NCBI GenBank assembly: GCA_036345935.2
Contig: JADWOT020000656.1
Span: 1-64,000, forward strand
Reading direction: 5' to 3'
From: Taenia hydatigena
Taxonomy: Eukaryota; Platyhelminthes; Cestoda; Cyclophyllidea; Taeniidae
DNA length: 64,000 bases
The position numbers and the translations under genes are program-made. Position 1 is the stretch's first letter; each line of letters opens with the position of its first letter. Shown in pieces: positions 24,961 to 36,419 of the stretch. A model generated the notes under the pieces. It was not told the origin of the DNA, did not search any database, and saw nothing but the letters and a program-made list of their open reading frames with translations.

Positions 24961-25878
24961 GTGCATTTTTAGGAATAAATGGTTTAAGAGTCTGATGATA
25001 TTCCATGCTTCTTAAACACTTGTCTTTATTTCTTATCAATAGCACTATGCAGATAATTAGCTCTTTCCACACCTGCTCTTGCTTCCTCCTTCTTCTTATC
25101 CAAGATCCATCAGTGCGCTATTCTCATTCCTCACTTCATTTGCGTGTGTGGCTTCAATATTATCACATCTGGTATCGAGTGTAAATTACATAAAAACGAA
25201 AACTATGATTAACCTCTTTTAGTGTGCTATTTGAATAAAACAAATTATTTTCACCAAGTTTTTATGTATTTTACTCACTCACATGGCTAGATGAGTGAAA
25301 ATTGAATCAGTGTAAAAAAGGATAGGAAAATGTAGGGAAGAAATAGCAACACTGCACAGCAACTACATACTCACGAACTCTTGCATCTTAGACTTAATCT
25401 CAATCTTTCCTTTGTCTCTATTAGCTTAAAATTCCTATTACTTCGTTCCTGCCGATGGCCAATGGACCACCATTGCCATTCGCATTAAAAGGCTCTTTGT
25501 TAACTCAATGGCTATTTTTGGGAGTAATTCGCCTATTCCTCTCATCAAAATTCAACCCTGCACTACGCTCGCTGTGCTGCACTTACTTTTTACGTCTCAG
25601 ATCCCAAAATAAGCAGCAGCAGCAGCATCAAAAGACCTGCTGGTGTACAACAACTTTCCCAATACTCCTGTCCCATTGCGGAAGAACTGTAACGAGGTGC
25701 GCAAGTCTAGGCTTGACTAATTTGGACTGAGTCAGAATAGGCAAGATTAGCAACCTAGGCTAGATTTTGACAAGCTCGAGTAAGGCGCCTTATACGTTGC
25801 TATTTAAAATGACCCGCCTGATCAACTCGACACAACTCATTTCATTGAGAGTTGAGGTGTTCTCTTTCCACCGCGCAG

Positions 25879-25995
25879 ACATTAGGAATCAAGGCACGCA
25901 GACTAGAAGTAGACCTGATGACATCTTCGGAATGAATGGAGAGGAGCTCGCTTGTCTACGCCTTCTTTCTCATGTGCCACTCCAACGCATCTTCG
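25879..25995 (+). pseudogene. Module M exon 1 (117 bp), R2 forward copy
   Basis: The acceptor is CCGCGCAG before 25,879 and the donor CTTCG|GTGAGT at 25,996. The only open phase reads IRNQGTQTRSRPDDIFG, then a short variable part, then LRLLSHVPLQRIF. R3 minus-strand (38,982-39,098) has the same length, borders and phase; R4 (62,119-62,211) has a net 24-bp in-frame deletion and stays open. However, between R2 and R3 I count about three silent against about twenty replacement differences, so constraint between copies is not supported. The exon is phase-symmetric (117 = 39 codons). No domain is recognised. A captured host exon is the most natural reading, as inference. Confidence 0.4.
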
Positions 25996-26152
25996 GTGAG
26001 TGTCTCCGTTTTCGCATACTGCGCTCTGCATGCTCACACGCACTGCGTCTTACCTAATATCATACCATTTGTGCTCCTCGCAAAAAAAACACGGGAAAAA
26101 GCAGTAAGCAATTTCTACAATTCAGCTTCTTACCTTCATTTTTCCCTTTTAG

Positions 26153-26259
26153 TGCCAATAGAATATCTCGCTTCTCTGCCTCTCTCACTTCTCTCATCTT
26201 CTCCCACCTCACTATCTGCCGATGCCCTCTTTGCAAGTTCCCTTTCATCTCTCTGCTAA
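26153..26259 (+). pseudogene. Module M exon 2, R2 forward copy
   Basis: A TTTTTCCCTTTTAG acceptor precedes 26,153. Joined in phase to exon 1 the frame reads VPIEYLASLPLSLLSSSPTS and then SADALFAS, ending at TAA 26,257. R4 has the equivalent block at 62,363-62,451 with its own stop, and R3 has a longer version at 38,047. The intron between exons 1 and 2 is 157 bp here. Leucine and serine bias follows the CT-rich base composition, so coding is uncertain. Confidence 0.3.
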
Positions 26260-26939
26260 TCTCAATCTCGATTGCAGCATGAGTAAATAATGCACAGATT
26301 TATCGCCTGGATAGGACTAGCACGGGTTAGACTGGGCCTGAATCAATCATGCTCTGCCCGAGACCAAATCTTGTTTCAAATCTTGTTTCTTTCTGCCGCT
26401 TTAGTTTTCACTGCACTACTTCGCATCACTTCCATCTCCTGCATCTACTCCTCCTTCACTTAGCCTTTCAGGAGCAAAGGTGGGCGTGTTGCTCTCTCTC
26501 CTTACTCTGCAATTTGTTAGCTGCTCGAATTTTTACCTGCTCACCTCACTGTCTACTCCTTTTGTTCTTTATGTGAAGAATTCCTCTGTCTGGCTTCCTA
26601 CTCTAGACCATCCGCATCATTTTCAGAATGTATCTACGCCTCTCTGTCTGTTTGCCTAAGTTTGTGTCTATTGCATTGTTTACCTTTATTTCCGTCGTTT
26701 GGGTAGTCGCCTGAATTGCTTTTGTGCATGTGATCGTAAGGGCATATTCATCTTATCCTCACCATCTAGCTTGTTTTCCTAGCTGATCAAATCGACTTTT
26801 TCGTCCCAAGTGAAATGAAATCTCCTTTGATCGTCCATTAGATGGCTAGTTCTTTGGCCATTCTATCTCAGCTCCACACTTTGCTAACATTCTATCAGCC
26901 ATCCAACAATTAGGCCTTAGTTCATTTAATCGCCTTTTC

Positions 26940-27900
26940 CTTCCTGTAGCTCTGAATCCTCTCTTATTTCAGACTGAAGTAGACGCAGCACATGAAACTG
27001 GCAAAACTCATGCACCATGTGGAGAAAATTTGTCTCTTGCAAGACACAATACGTGTAAGGATATAGAATGCAGTAGGCGACAAAGGAGACAATCTCCAAA
27101 GATGCGATGGAGTAAGACATGAGAAAAAAGGCATAGACAAAAGAGTCTTTGCCTTTCCATGTCTCCATTGATCCCTAGTGCTTGCGAGGAGGAAGGAGAT
27201 AACCTTAACCCACATGATATGCAGTTGTATCGAGTCTATTAGGCAGACCAAATTAAAATGTTGGGACGGACTTGAATTTAACGCATAAGACGCCTGTAGA
27301 GGTGGGGTATGCTCGATAGATGAGAACTTGGGATTCGACCTAAATATTGCTATTGAGCTAACGAAGAGGCATTCCTTGTGCGTACTCCTATTTCTGTGCT
27401 TGGAATAATTGTTGTTTTGCATTACGAAAGGCAATGGTGGTTTATGCGTTTTTTCAGCAGGAGTTGGGTAGCATGAATTTTAGCCGAATGAGACAGAAAA
27501 TAATTGGGGTAGATGTGAAGAGATGAGAAGTCACTGGAATGGAAGGAGTAAGGGTGGAGATGGACAGAAGAGGATTGGAAGTGAAGCTGTAGGATGACTC
27601 TCCACAGTGCTGCGATGTGGCCTCCTTTATTGCTTTCTATATTTCTACCCTCTATTCCTGAACTGATTTAATTGCTTACTCATCTAGACGCGTGACTAGG
27701 CAAAATTTGAAGAGCTCGTCCCAATTGCACGTGAAGTGGCTAGTCATAGCTTTCTTTCTATGTGATTTATAATGATTATCGAATGTGACTGTATTGAAAT
27801 GACGCATGTAATTGAATTCCGGAGATGGAAGAAGGTAGCAAAGCAAAGGAAAAGACATTGGCACTAAAATTCACCCCTAATTTTTCTGACGTTTATGGAA
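26940..27900 (-). repeat. Module M, reversed copy in R2
   Basis: Read as reverse complement it matches M: TCTATGCCTTTTTTCTCATG.. and ..CGCATCTTTGG around 27,095-27,140 correspond to the end of exon 1, and CTGATTTAATTGCTTACTCATCTAG at about 27,665 matches the far end of the module at about 25,290. It carries GGAAAGGCAAAGAC, shared with the R4 reversed copy but not with the forward ones, so forward and reversed modules are two subfamilies. The exon 1 donor is lost here (GAGATT instead of GTGAGT). Confidence 0.55.
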
Positions 27901-30900
27901 TAAAGGATTAGAAAGGTCTGGAGTGACGAGGCGATAGAGAGTTCTGCAACGGAAGTGGAGGATAAAAACAAAAGTAAAATAAAATCAAAACAAATTCCTA
28001 ACTTCCTCTATTGGCCCACTTTTCTAGCCATGTATTAAACTGAAGCATGCAAAAATCAATTTTGTGAAAGAAATGTGATTTTCAATCAAAACGGCACATT
28101 CGAAGACGCTATTTATAGTTCTCCATTGGTGAGTAAATACCAATTATGAAAATGCTGATATAGCAGAAATAAGATAGTGAGAAGGAAGAGAAGGTGAAGC
28201 AGGGGAGGAGGAGAAGTTAGTGGCATAACTTCTCTAATTTTCAAAATTCCAATCTCCTCTGACCCTTCACGTTAAAACGGTGAAGTGTGCGGTTGAAAGT
28301 ATCGGAGAAATTGAAAGAGAAGCGGTGGCGGTGGAGAATAAGAAAAAGACTAAAGGTGAGCAGCTGATGAATGGGGACTGAGGAACTGATAAAGAACTGG
28401 ATGATGGGAACGATGGTAACTTGGGAAGCAAGATGAATGGTACCGCTTGGTGGTTCCTTGAAATCAAGCATCATTTACCTTTGTGATTCTTCACTTTAGC
28501 TGACAGTGGTGCATCATTGCGCATGTAACGGAGGCGGAAGAGGATGCAAAGGTCTACTGATATTTATGTGCTTTAAAATGCTTCCATGGCCTAGACTGCC
28601 AAACCTTGTTTTCTATTCCGCCATGGCGATCAGATAAGGGTGTAATGGAGAAACGACTTAAAAAGTAACATTTTCATGATGGCTAAACTGCTTATCAAGT
28701 TGTATTTCTCCATTTTTGGTGACAGAAATTATTGATTGGAGCGCTAAGGACTTGCAGCAACAAACAACTGGGATTACAAAACACCCGCTAACACCTACAT
28801 CAATTAGGAGAATTGTGAAGTCACGCCAAATAAGGGTCATCTACGTGGGATAACTAAAAAGTTATACTTTCAAGTCTAGCAGCATTACCTTTTCTTCTAT
28901 TGCATGGACCATAAAGTTGCGCAATGCGTTTCCAATTGCTCGCTGAGTGACTGACTTGTGACGAGAAGCAGTTTTGCATTGCAGTGTTGGGTGGTCAGAC
29001 TCAAATCATTCAGTCACTGCTTCGATAGTCTACAATTTATTTTTTTCCAGTCACTGACGAAGATATTTCCTACAAGTCCCTCCTGAAGACCAAGCAGATA
29101 CTACTGCAGTGCATCTGGTCGGTAACATTTGAAGAAATTATGATTACCTGATGCATGGCAGCGCAAGACCTCCTCTCGCAAAGATAACCTTCTTTCAGCC
29201 TTTGCGTGAAGATGAGATCCAGACACTGCGTTAGTTTTTTCATCCGTAATCCTTTACGTCCCTTTAAGCGATGCTCCTCATCAACTTATTTCGTGTGATG
29301 ATAGCTTGGGTTGATGCGGTATAGGGATCTGAGAAATTATGGTAATGGATTTCGAATTGCTTGCTTCTAGAGCACAAGCAATTTAGCGATGGTATGCCTT
29401 CTTCAAGTGCATTAGTGAATCTATGTAGGTCACGTTTGCAGACTGTAGAGGGTCACCAAGAATGACACCATTCTAAGGCTCAAATTTGGGTGTAGGGGTG
29501 CATAAACTGTTGCCTACCGGGATCGAAGGACAAGTAACTTAGCGTTTTGGGCACTTGTAAAGTCGTCACGCATCACAGATTTGCCTTTTGCCTTAAGAAA
29601 CGAAATTCCGCTTAAAAGATCTTTGGTTCTATTTGCATTGAAAATGGTTGTCCCCTGTCCTCCTTCAATTGTGCTTTTATAAAAGGCTATTCATTGGAAT
29701 GGGAGAGTTTTGCTAATCGGCTACCCAGTGTGCTTCTACGTAGAGCGAAGAATAATAACCTTTCACTTCGTATTTTTGTGGCACGAATGTTTTCAACTGG
29801 ATATACACTTTTGGACGAGATCCCAATCAGAAGGCAATAATTGGTTAACATCCGTCAGACCGTTAATTTCACAACCATGCCGACTTCTACTGCGTCCATC
29901 AACGCGACGCAACGAGTGCGTACTTGGCTCATTTAAGCCAATCACCTTCGAAGCTGTAGTTGACAATAACGCAGCATTGTGTGTTTTAGAGCGCCTTAGA
30001 TTTTGTAAAACCCTTGCCTGACAATTATCGCAAGCGTGTGCATTTGCAAAGTTCTCCACGATCAACTCGCAGTATGAATATTGCCTTTTGATAAGGCTCT
30101 GAAAAACTACTAGACCTGCCAGAAATAACGAGCGCATCGACCCCATATCATGTGCGAAAATCCCATTTAGTTGCTTCCTAAAATATTTATCTTTTTAAAA
30201 AATACACATAAATTATCAATGAATTTCTGTCTGCTGGGTACAGAAATTATTCTTCAGCTAGATTAACGCCGATACCTTGGCAGCGAACTGGTTGAAAAAT
30301 GAGGCAATCCTAGTTTCTAAGTCACCTACATGACGCATTGCTTGGGTCAGTTTTCCAAATCAAGCAATTAAGCTTCTGTCTGTGCGTTCGCAATTGCTGA
30401 TCCAAACAAACTTTGAATTGCTCAAGCCGCATCTCCAGCGAGTGACGGAACGGATAGTTGGTTTTGAGAACTTGTTTCAATGTACTTCAAATGATTAGCA
30501 GTCGGTACACGCCAATCAAGCAACTGAGTTAGGGTCATTGACCTCTAAAAAGTAAATCGCCTTCCACTCTCTGTGAATCCAATTCACTTGGACAATACCC
30601 ATCCAGTAAAAGATATCCACTCTACTCACTCCTGAAGCATACAATGCAGAGGTGGAAGATAGAACTGTTAAGCTCATTACGTGCATGCGAAAATGGATTC
30701 AGGACGGTTTTTGATGTCAACCTGACCGCACCTCCCCCGTATTCCGTCAGCTGTAAAAGTTGTTATTAGGATGACGGAAGGGGCAATAACGATGCTAACA
30801 CTTCAGTATTGTACTATCGTCTCTGAACTGAGGGATGTAGCAGAAACAACGTCAGTGGTTTCGACCTTTAATGCCATTCTTCCGAGTTGGTGATGTCTGC

Positions 30901-32110
30901 TTGATGGGGGAACTCGGACAGAGGTGACTGAGACCAAGCGATTTATAAGCCATTTAATTATGGTCGACTTCAAAAATCATTAATTTCTCCTGCAACAGTG
31001 CAATTTATTGTACCATCTCCTCGCCTTGTGGAAGTAAATGCAATCATTTCTCCTCTTGTGTTTTGTAGACTGATCAGTCTTTAATTAGGCGTCTCGACTT
31101 TGATCCGCCAATGCTAAAAGACGGCACTTCAGCGTTTTGGTCACAGTCGCTGTGATGTTAATAACAAGTGCCAGTGGCGCTTTTCTCATTGTCGAAATCC
31201 ATGCAACTTGTTGCCACCTCAACCTCGATGTCACTGACCTGTATCGACTATGCTGGTATAAGGTTAAAAAGTAGAAGAGGGATTCTCACCAGATGCTCGA
31301 CATTTAAATCTTTTGCACTATAAGGTGACTCGACTGATTCTGCTAAGTGATTTTGCTGAACAAAAATGTAGAGCCTTTTAGTTCCTCTTAACAGTGCCAC
31401 AAGTTATCAAATTATGCAACTTTAGAATCGTAAATTTGGAGATTCGGCGTAAACAGAATCTGCACTGCTTACGAGGTGTGCCAACAATTATCGTAACTTG
31501 GCGATTTGAGCACGTGTCTGCTGGATGCTATTGAGGTCACCAGCCAGACAATGAGACAAATGGTAGACTTCTGAGAGGGCGGCATGGTATACAAATGTAA
31601 AGAGTGCGCGAAGAAGGCACGGCCATCCTGTAGTCGTCCAGTGGGGCTTTCACAAGGGCCACCTAAGAGGGAATCTGCATGGAGCCTAATCCTGATCAAA
31701 GGGGAGGAGGAAGGGAAAACAGGCACGTGAGAGAGAACACCATTGTCCAGGATGTTTGAAGATCAGCGATCAAGTGCAACTTTCGAAAAGTTGGAAGGAA
31801 AAGCATTTTACGTTCGCAGGCATCTGAAGCACCGATCTTTAAATGACGCGTGCCAGCCGTGATCATGTCAACATTTGGACTCATCGATTTCCGCTTCACT
31901 GAAAGCATTCTGGAGGCGTCTTCGAACGTAGGACACTTTGCAGATGTTAACTAAACTATTGGTTAAACAACTCTGCTCCTTGACGGTAAAATGAGCCAAA
32001 AATTTCGGATTAGACCGCTTGCTGATGCTTCAGTTAGAGGGATTGAGACATCCAACATCGTGTATGACAGAAGAATTAAATCTTGGGTTATCTCATCGCA
32101 GACATTAAGG
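27901..32110. other. Spacer beyond R2, mostly without gene
   Basis: R4 ends before this part, so it cannot be said whether it belongs to R. From 28,180 to 28,480 the plus strand is purine-rich. The minus strand at 28,241-28,474 has a 77-codon frame starting MMLDFKEPPSGTIHLASQV with no recognised domain. At 29,793-30,146 (-) a 117-codon frame starts MRSLFLAGLVVFQSL after MGS, which resembles a signal peptide, and is otherwise unrecognised and single-copy. A candidate exon at 29,052 is listed separately. From 30,150 to 32,110 I see nothing supportable. Confidence 0.45.
29052..29122 (+). other. Candidate 71-bp exon with strong splice borders
   Basis: A long T tract ending ATTTTTTTCCAG sits immediately before 29,052 and TCG|GTAACA follows 29,122. 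The phase that is open reads TDEDISYKSLLKTKQILLQC. There is no second copy in the window to compare and no neighbouring exon that would join it. Such a configuration can occur by chance, so this is a weak call. Confidence 0.2.
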
Positions 32111-32203
32111 CATGAATGAGCACTTGACACAAATAAATGTAATGACAGCATCTACTTACATGCAGATGCACATATTCTCATTTCACTCGTTTTGTTTGCA
32201 CAG

Positions 32204-33120
32204 ATGCACCAATGCGGAATGCCCATTTGCACCCAGAGGAGGGACAAAATAGCACGCTTAACAATTAGCCGTATCAGCTTTGTTACCAATCTTGCAACAG
32301 CAAGGGGAGCAAGCAACACCTTCTACCTCATAAAAGGCGGAAGCGATGGTCTCTGCTCTGGCTAAGTCTCCAGTACTTTCAAAATCACTTCCCCTTATGT
32401 ATTCGCTACAAAACAACCACGAAGGCAAGCAAATCCAACTAAATCCTTCGCCACTAAAATGGCTAAAAATTGATGAGGCTGCTTCAAGTGAATAGGATAT
32501 CTTAGGGGCAATGCCTGTACATTCCACACGCATTCCGAAATCGACCAGCTCTCCGAAGTCTGCACAACAACAGACATCCTGCATCGACTTGTCTTCGTCT
32601 CCAAAGCAAGATGAAAGCTCAGGCCAACCTCAAGCTACCACTACGATGTACAAACTTCCCAACGCCAAACCCACTCCTATTTGACACCTCGTCAGAGCTA
32701 AGTCAGCAGCTGCTACAGCCACAGGTGCAGCCACCGTTCTCACCGCCAAGCACGTGTCAGCATCTTCCAGCACACGTCTTATCATTTCCAAATTACTATC
32801 TTCTTCAGCAACTTTCTGCCGCTGCATCTATGCCTGATTCAGCAAGCTTCAATAAATAGCTGTGAAAGTCATCATCGTTGCTCAGGCCTCGAATTTTGTG
32901 GCAGATGATCGCTCAGAACTGTAGACAACTTTTCAGGCTTAAATCGTTAATATCGCTGTGCGAACATGAAATCAAGTCGTATGAAGATTGGTTGTCTTTT
33001 CTTTATGAGTCAGGCTCATGTCTAACGATTAAGCATGACATGACCTCGTTGAGAGTAGTTGGTTCAACGCGATTAACGATCTCTGGAAAGTTGTGTGTTC
33101 TTGAGAAGACCTACGTATGA
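32204..33120 (+). pseudogene. Ser/Gln/Pro-rich exon, copy 1 (decayed)
   Basis: The acceptor TTTGTTTGCACAG ends at 32,203 and the intron upstream to about 32,110 is also duplicated at 35,660-35,751. Against copy 2 (35,752-36,420) this copy has frameshifts and stops in its first 400 bp. From 32,611 the frame reopens as NLKLPLRC, FPTPNPLLFDTSSELSQQLL, QPQVQPPFSPP and NYYLLQQLSAAASM, ending at the TAG/TGA pair of 32,857-32,870. It continues open in the same frame from there to 33,118 (SLCEHEIKSYEDWLSFLYE). The Gln/Pro/Ser-rich composition is like a low-complexity tail of a regulatory protein, but no domain is visible. Confidence 0.45.
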
Positions 33121-35650
33121 AAGCTCTAACAACAACGCTGCCTAGAAATCTTCTTTACCGGTAACTGCATACGCAAGCGGTGCGAGGAGGAGTTACAAGA
33201 GAAATAGTAGCTGGGGATGCTCTCAGACTCCCATCTCTAGATGTTGTCATTCCACACAACCCTTTCCTTTTCATTCATGTTTGCCACCCACGCAGAAAAC
33301 TGTAGTAGAGAGCAACACTTTGATCCCTTGCATTTCGTATGAGTTGGCTCCTCGTCTTTCACTTTTCTTTAACATTATTTTTTATTGTTAGGCTGTGTTA
33401 TAACTCTAAACCAGGAAAATGCACTCATTACTTAATCCTAGCAGAAAGTCCCTCTTTTACTTTTAATTAGGTTAGGGCTTAAGGTTGGTTCCAGCGCACG
33501 GTGGTAGGGTATCGAGTTTACCACCCAGGGAAGCTGATGTGAATGCCGACTTCTGCCTTCACGAACTGGAACCAGAATTCCGCAAGTTGTGATTAGACTG
33601 GAGCTACTCGGCAGATGATCGCATTGTGGCACTCCATCACATCTTTCAGAGCAAATGCCATATTTAGAAAAAGAGGGATATTGATGCCATAGTTGGGGAC
33701 CGCAGTTCCATAGCGCCTTACTAGGTCAAAATAGAGCCGAAAAGACACGTTGAGCTAGAAGGTGCCAAGTTTTATGAGAAAAGCTATAAAACACAATGCA
33801 AGCTGACACCTGTTCGGCTCACAAGCTGATGATGAATTTGACTTTCGAGAAGGGATTTTTGAAGACCGAATTCAGCATTATTGCAAACAGGCAGCTCTAG
33901 GTACAACTGAGTAGCAGAATTTAGACGCACATAAAGTGCGTATTCGCAAAAATAATTGTTCAATGAACTAGAAAAGTATGTTAATGAAAAATCAAAGGAA
34001 CGAAAACCGTAAAATGCAATAGTCATCATACAATACTATCAAATAGAAACAACTTTAGCCCCGGATACACGCAGTTACCAAGATGACAACTACTTCAACC
34101 ACAATCTCCAAGGTGGCTTTACTCCCAGCCCAAAGGAAACATTAGTAGAAGGATTACCTTCAAATTTTTTAAGCATACTAGTATTTTTAAGCTTTAGATG
34201 GAGAAACGAGCATCGAGTTACTTCACTGAACAAAAAAGGCTCTCCCACCTTAAACACCCACGGTCAAACACCGGCATGACCTTGAATTTGATCTTGGAGC
34301 TGCCCTAATTTGATCCCATAACATATTCAAATCCGCTTTTGGTTGATACGATTCTTAATTAGTGAAGAGGATATTCAGAGTTTTGCATTTGCCTCTGATT
34401 ATGTCGTGATAATTGCGTATTTTTCCTTCAGCTACCAAAATTAGACCCGGTGAATACGAACCAAAGTTAATGTTCAAAAATCCAACAAATGAATTAAAAC
34501 ACGTCTAAGGTTGATTAAAATTTTTTTCGACTTCAGGTGCAATTTAACCTTTTATTTTAAATTTTATAGCTTAGGTACTGCCCTGAGTGTGTTTACTAAC
34601 TCCTCAAAACGATACTTCTCCTGCAGTACCTTCTAACCATCCTCTTTGGTCATGTATATTTCTATCTTAGTATAGTTTACAAAACATTTGCTAGTTTGTT
34701 AACGAGAAAATACTGGTAACTACCCTTTTTCTTCTTCTACTTTATTCAAAAACGCATATGGCAACGAAGCTATCTACCCCAACTGTCAAGAAATCGCACC
34801 TCCACTTATTGTCTAGGATAGGTCCCAGTAAAGCATTTGTACTGCTAAAGACAGGTATTAGAACCTTTTATACCTAGCTTCAACATTCGAAAAAAAATTA
34901 CAATGCTTCATCACCAGAGATTTTATAGAGGAACCTACGTGGCTCTAGTATCGTAAAAGGCCGATACGATTTGAGCTCATATTTTAACAAAAATGCATTT
35001 CACCCGTTTAGACAACAGCTTGATTAATTTGCATCTCTACAGCCTATTCATTAATGTGTACAGTTGCTGGTGACCCACCCATCAACCTCCGTTCAATTCG
35101 GCCTCAAGGAGTATTCTTTAGAAGGACAGGAATAAATGCAAACTGCAGTCAGCCAATGAGACGAATGTGGAAGAGTCCAAAGTAAAAGCAAACTAAGCGT
35201 CATAATACAGAGACCTTCAGACCAAAATGTAAAAAATAATCACGCAACCTGTCTCCCTCCAAAACAATTGATAAGAATCACATTAATCTGACCCGTAATT
35301 TGAGATTTTATTGGCTCCCATAGTTCACAAATACGGTAATTAATTCGAAGAAAGAGCGCAGAGCTGTGTGATCACAAACTCATGGCCAACTTTACAGTGA
35401 GAACAACTCCAAATCCTGGCAAAGCTGCTAGCAAACGGTATTGTCTATCGAATTATTCTACCACTCTTTATGTTCTCCCATGTTTGCATACCTTTGTATC
35501 CCTAGCTTTTGCATTTTTATTACCAATTACCTTACAGCTGCCGATGTAAGTTGAAGCTGGACTCGTTTGCCATCTCAATGACCACGTATTTGCATCCAGT
35601 CGATCCAGCGGGGCTAGAATCAGGCAGGATCCAATCGCATACTCAAAATA
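33121..35650. other. Spacer between the two exon copies, no gene seen
   Basis: All frames are shorter than about 85 codons and unrelated to other parts of the window. I found no repeat, RNA gene or splice-bounded block worth calling here. Confidence 0.5.
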
Positions 35651-35751
35651 GCACACGGCATGAATAAGCCCTTGACGCAAATAACTATGGAGATAATATC
35701 TAGTTACATGCAGATGCACGTGTTTTTATTCCATTCGCTTTGTTTTTACAG

Positions 35752-36272
35752 GTGCATCTAGTGCGGGACGCCTAGTTGTATTCGAGGGAGGAAAAAACTC
35801 TGATCCTCAACAATCCGCCTTGCAAACAGCAAGCACAAAAACAACCCCTTCTGCTTCACAAAGGATGGAGGAGATGGTGTCTGCCCTGGCAAAATTGCCT
35901 GTATTTCTAAGACTAAATCCCCTCCTTATGCATTTGCCAAGGAAAAATGATGAAGACGAACAAAACCAACTAAGTATCTCGACATTAAAACGGCAGGAAA
36001 TTGATGAGGCTACCTCTAGTGAATCAAGCGCATTAGGGCCAGCGCCTGTATCTTCTCTAAGTAGTTCTCAATCCTCTAGCACTCCAACCCTGTACTACAA
36101 CAAGCATCCTGCATTAACTTGTGTTTGCCTCCAAAGCAAGGTGGAAGCTCAGGGCAACCTCAAACTGACACTACGTTGCCGACCTTTCCAACACCGAACG
36201 CCCTCCCAATCGACACGTCGCCAAGATTACGGCAACAGCTGTAACACTCACAGGTGCCCCAAGTGCGGCTAA
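35752..36272 (+). pseudogene. Ser/Gln/Pro-rich exon, copy 2 (173 open codons after acceptor)
   Basis: The acceptor CGCTTTGTTTTTACAG ends at 35,751 and the frame is open without a break from the splice site to TAA at 36,270. It starts ASSAGRLVVFEGG, then SASQRMEEMVSALAKLPVF, a charged patch (PRKNDEDEQNQ), a long Ser-rich stretch (SSLSSSQSSSTP) and NLKLTLRC. Compared with copy 1 a one-base shift occurs near 36,180: in the other phase the similarity continues as FPTPNAL and, further on, NYTQTQQMGYSKSLLSM up to a TGA at about 36,412. So the true 3' part extends to about 36,410 and this copy is also broken. The protein is not recognised; a duplicated host exon with its intron end is the likeliest origin. 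Confidence 0.5.
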
Positions 36273-36419
36273 TAATTACACCCAGACACAACAAATGGGC
36301 TACAGCAAAAGTTTGCTATCTATGTCGCCTTGCATGAAACAACTCAGGCATTGCTGCTCCGATCATCTTGACCCACACCCTCCACCAGGTTTGGACCCAT
36401 TCTTTAGCTGATCAGTGCT

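Larger units (their letters stand above)
25270..26700 (+). repeat. Module M, forward copy in R2
   Basis: M is a sequence of about 1.3 kb found at least six times in the window: here, reversed at 26,940-27,900, as a forward fragment at 38,025-38,145, reversed at 38,240-39,990, forward at 61,500-62,840 and reversed at 63,110-63,950. It contains the two exon-like blocks listed separately. In R2 and R4 the forward and reversed modules face each other around a short spacer and could form a cruciform. Confidence 0.65.
10970..27900 (+). repeat. R2: direct copy of giant repeat R
   Basis: The left border is sharp: homology with R4 starts at AAGCCACTTCTAGGAA (10,970) against AAGTCACTTCTAGGAA (43,331). 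From there the two copies run collinear through matched landmarks: 13,516/45,896, 16,484/48,909, 17,609/49,999, 22,980/59,230 and 25,879/62,119. R4 leaves the window at a point matching about 27,895 here, so the right border is unknown and may lie further on. Identity varies along the copy, from about 97 % in 16.2-17.4 kb to about 85 % beyond 23 kb. There is no intact gene inside; the exon relics are listed separately. Confidence 0.9.

Noticed and set aside
28658..28840. GVSGCF shared with a frame at 51,968-52,162
   Set aside because: The nucleotide similarity does not extend beyond the few codons, so it is coincidence.
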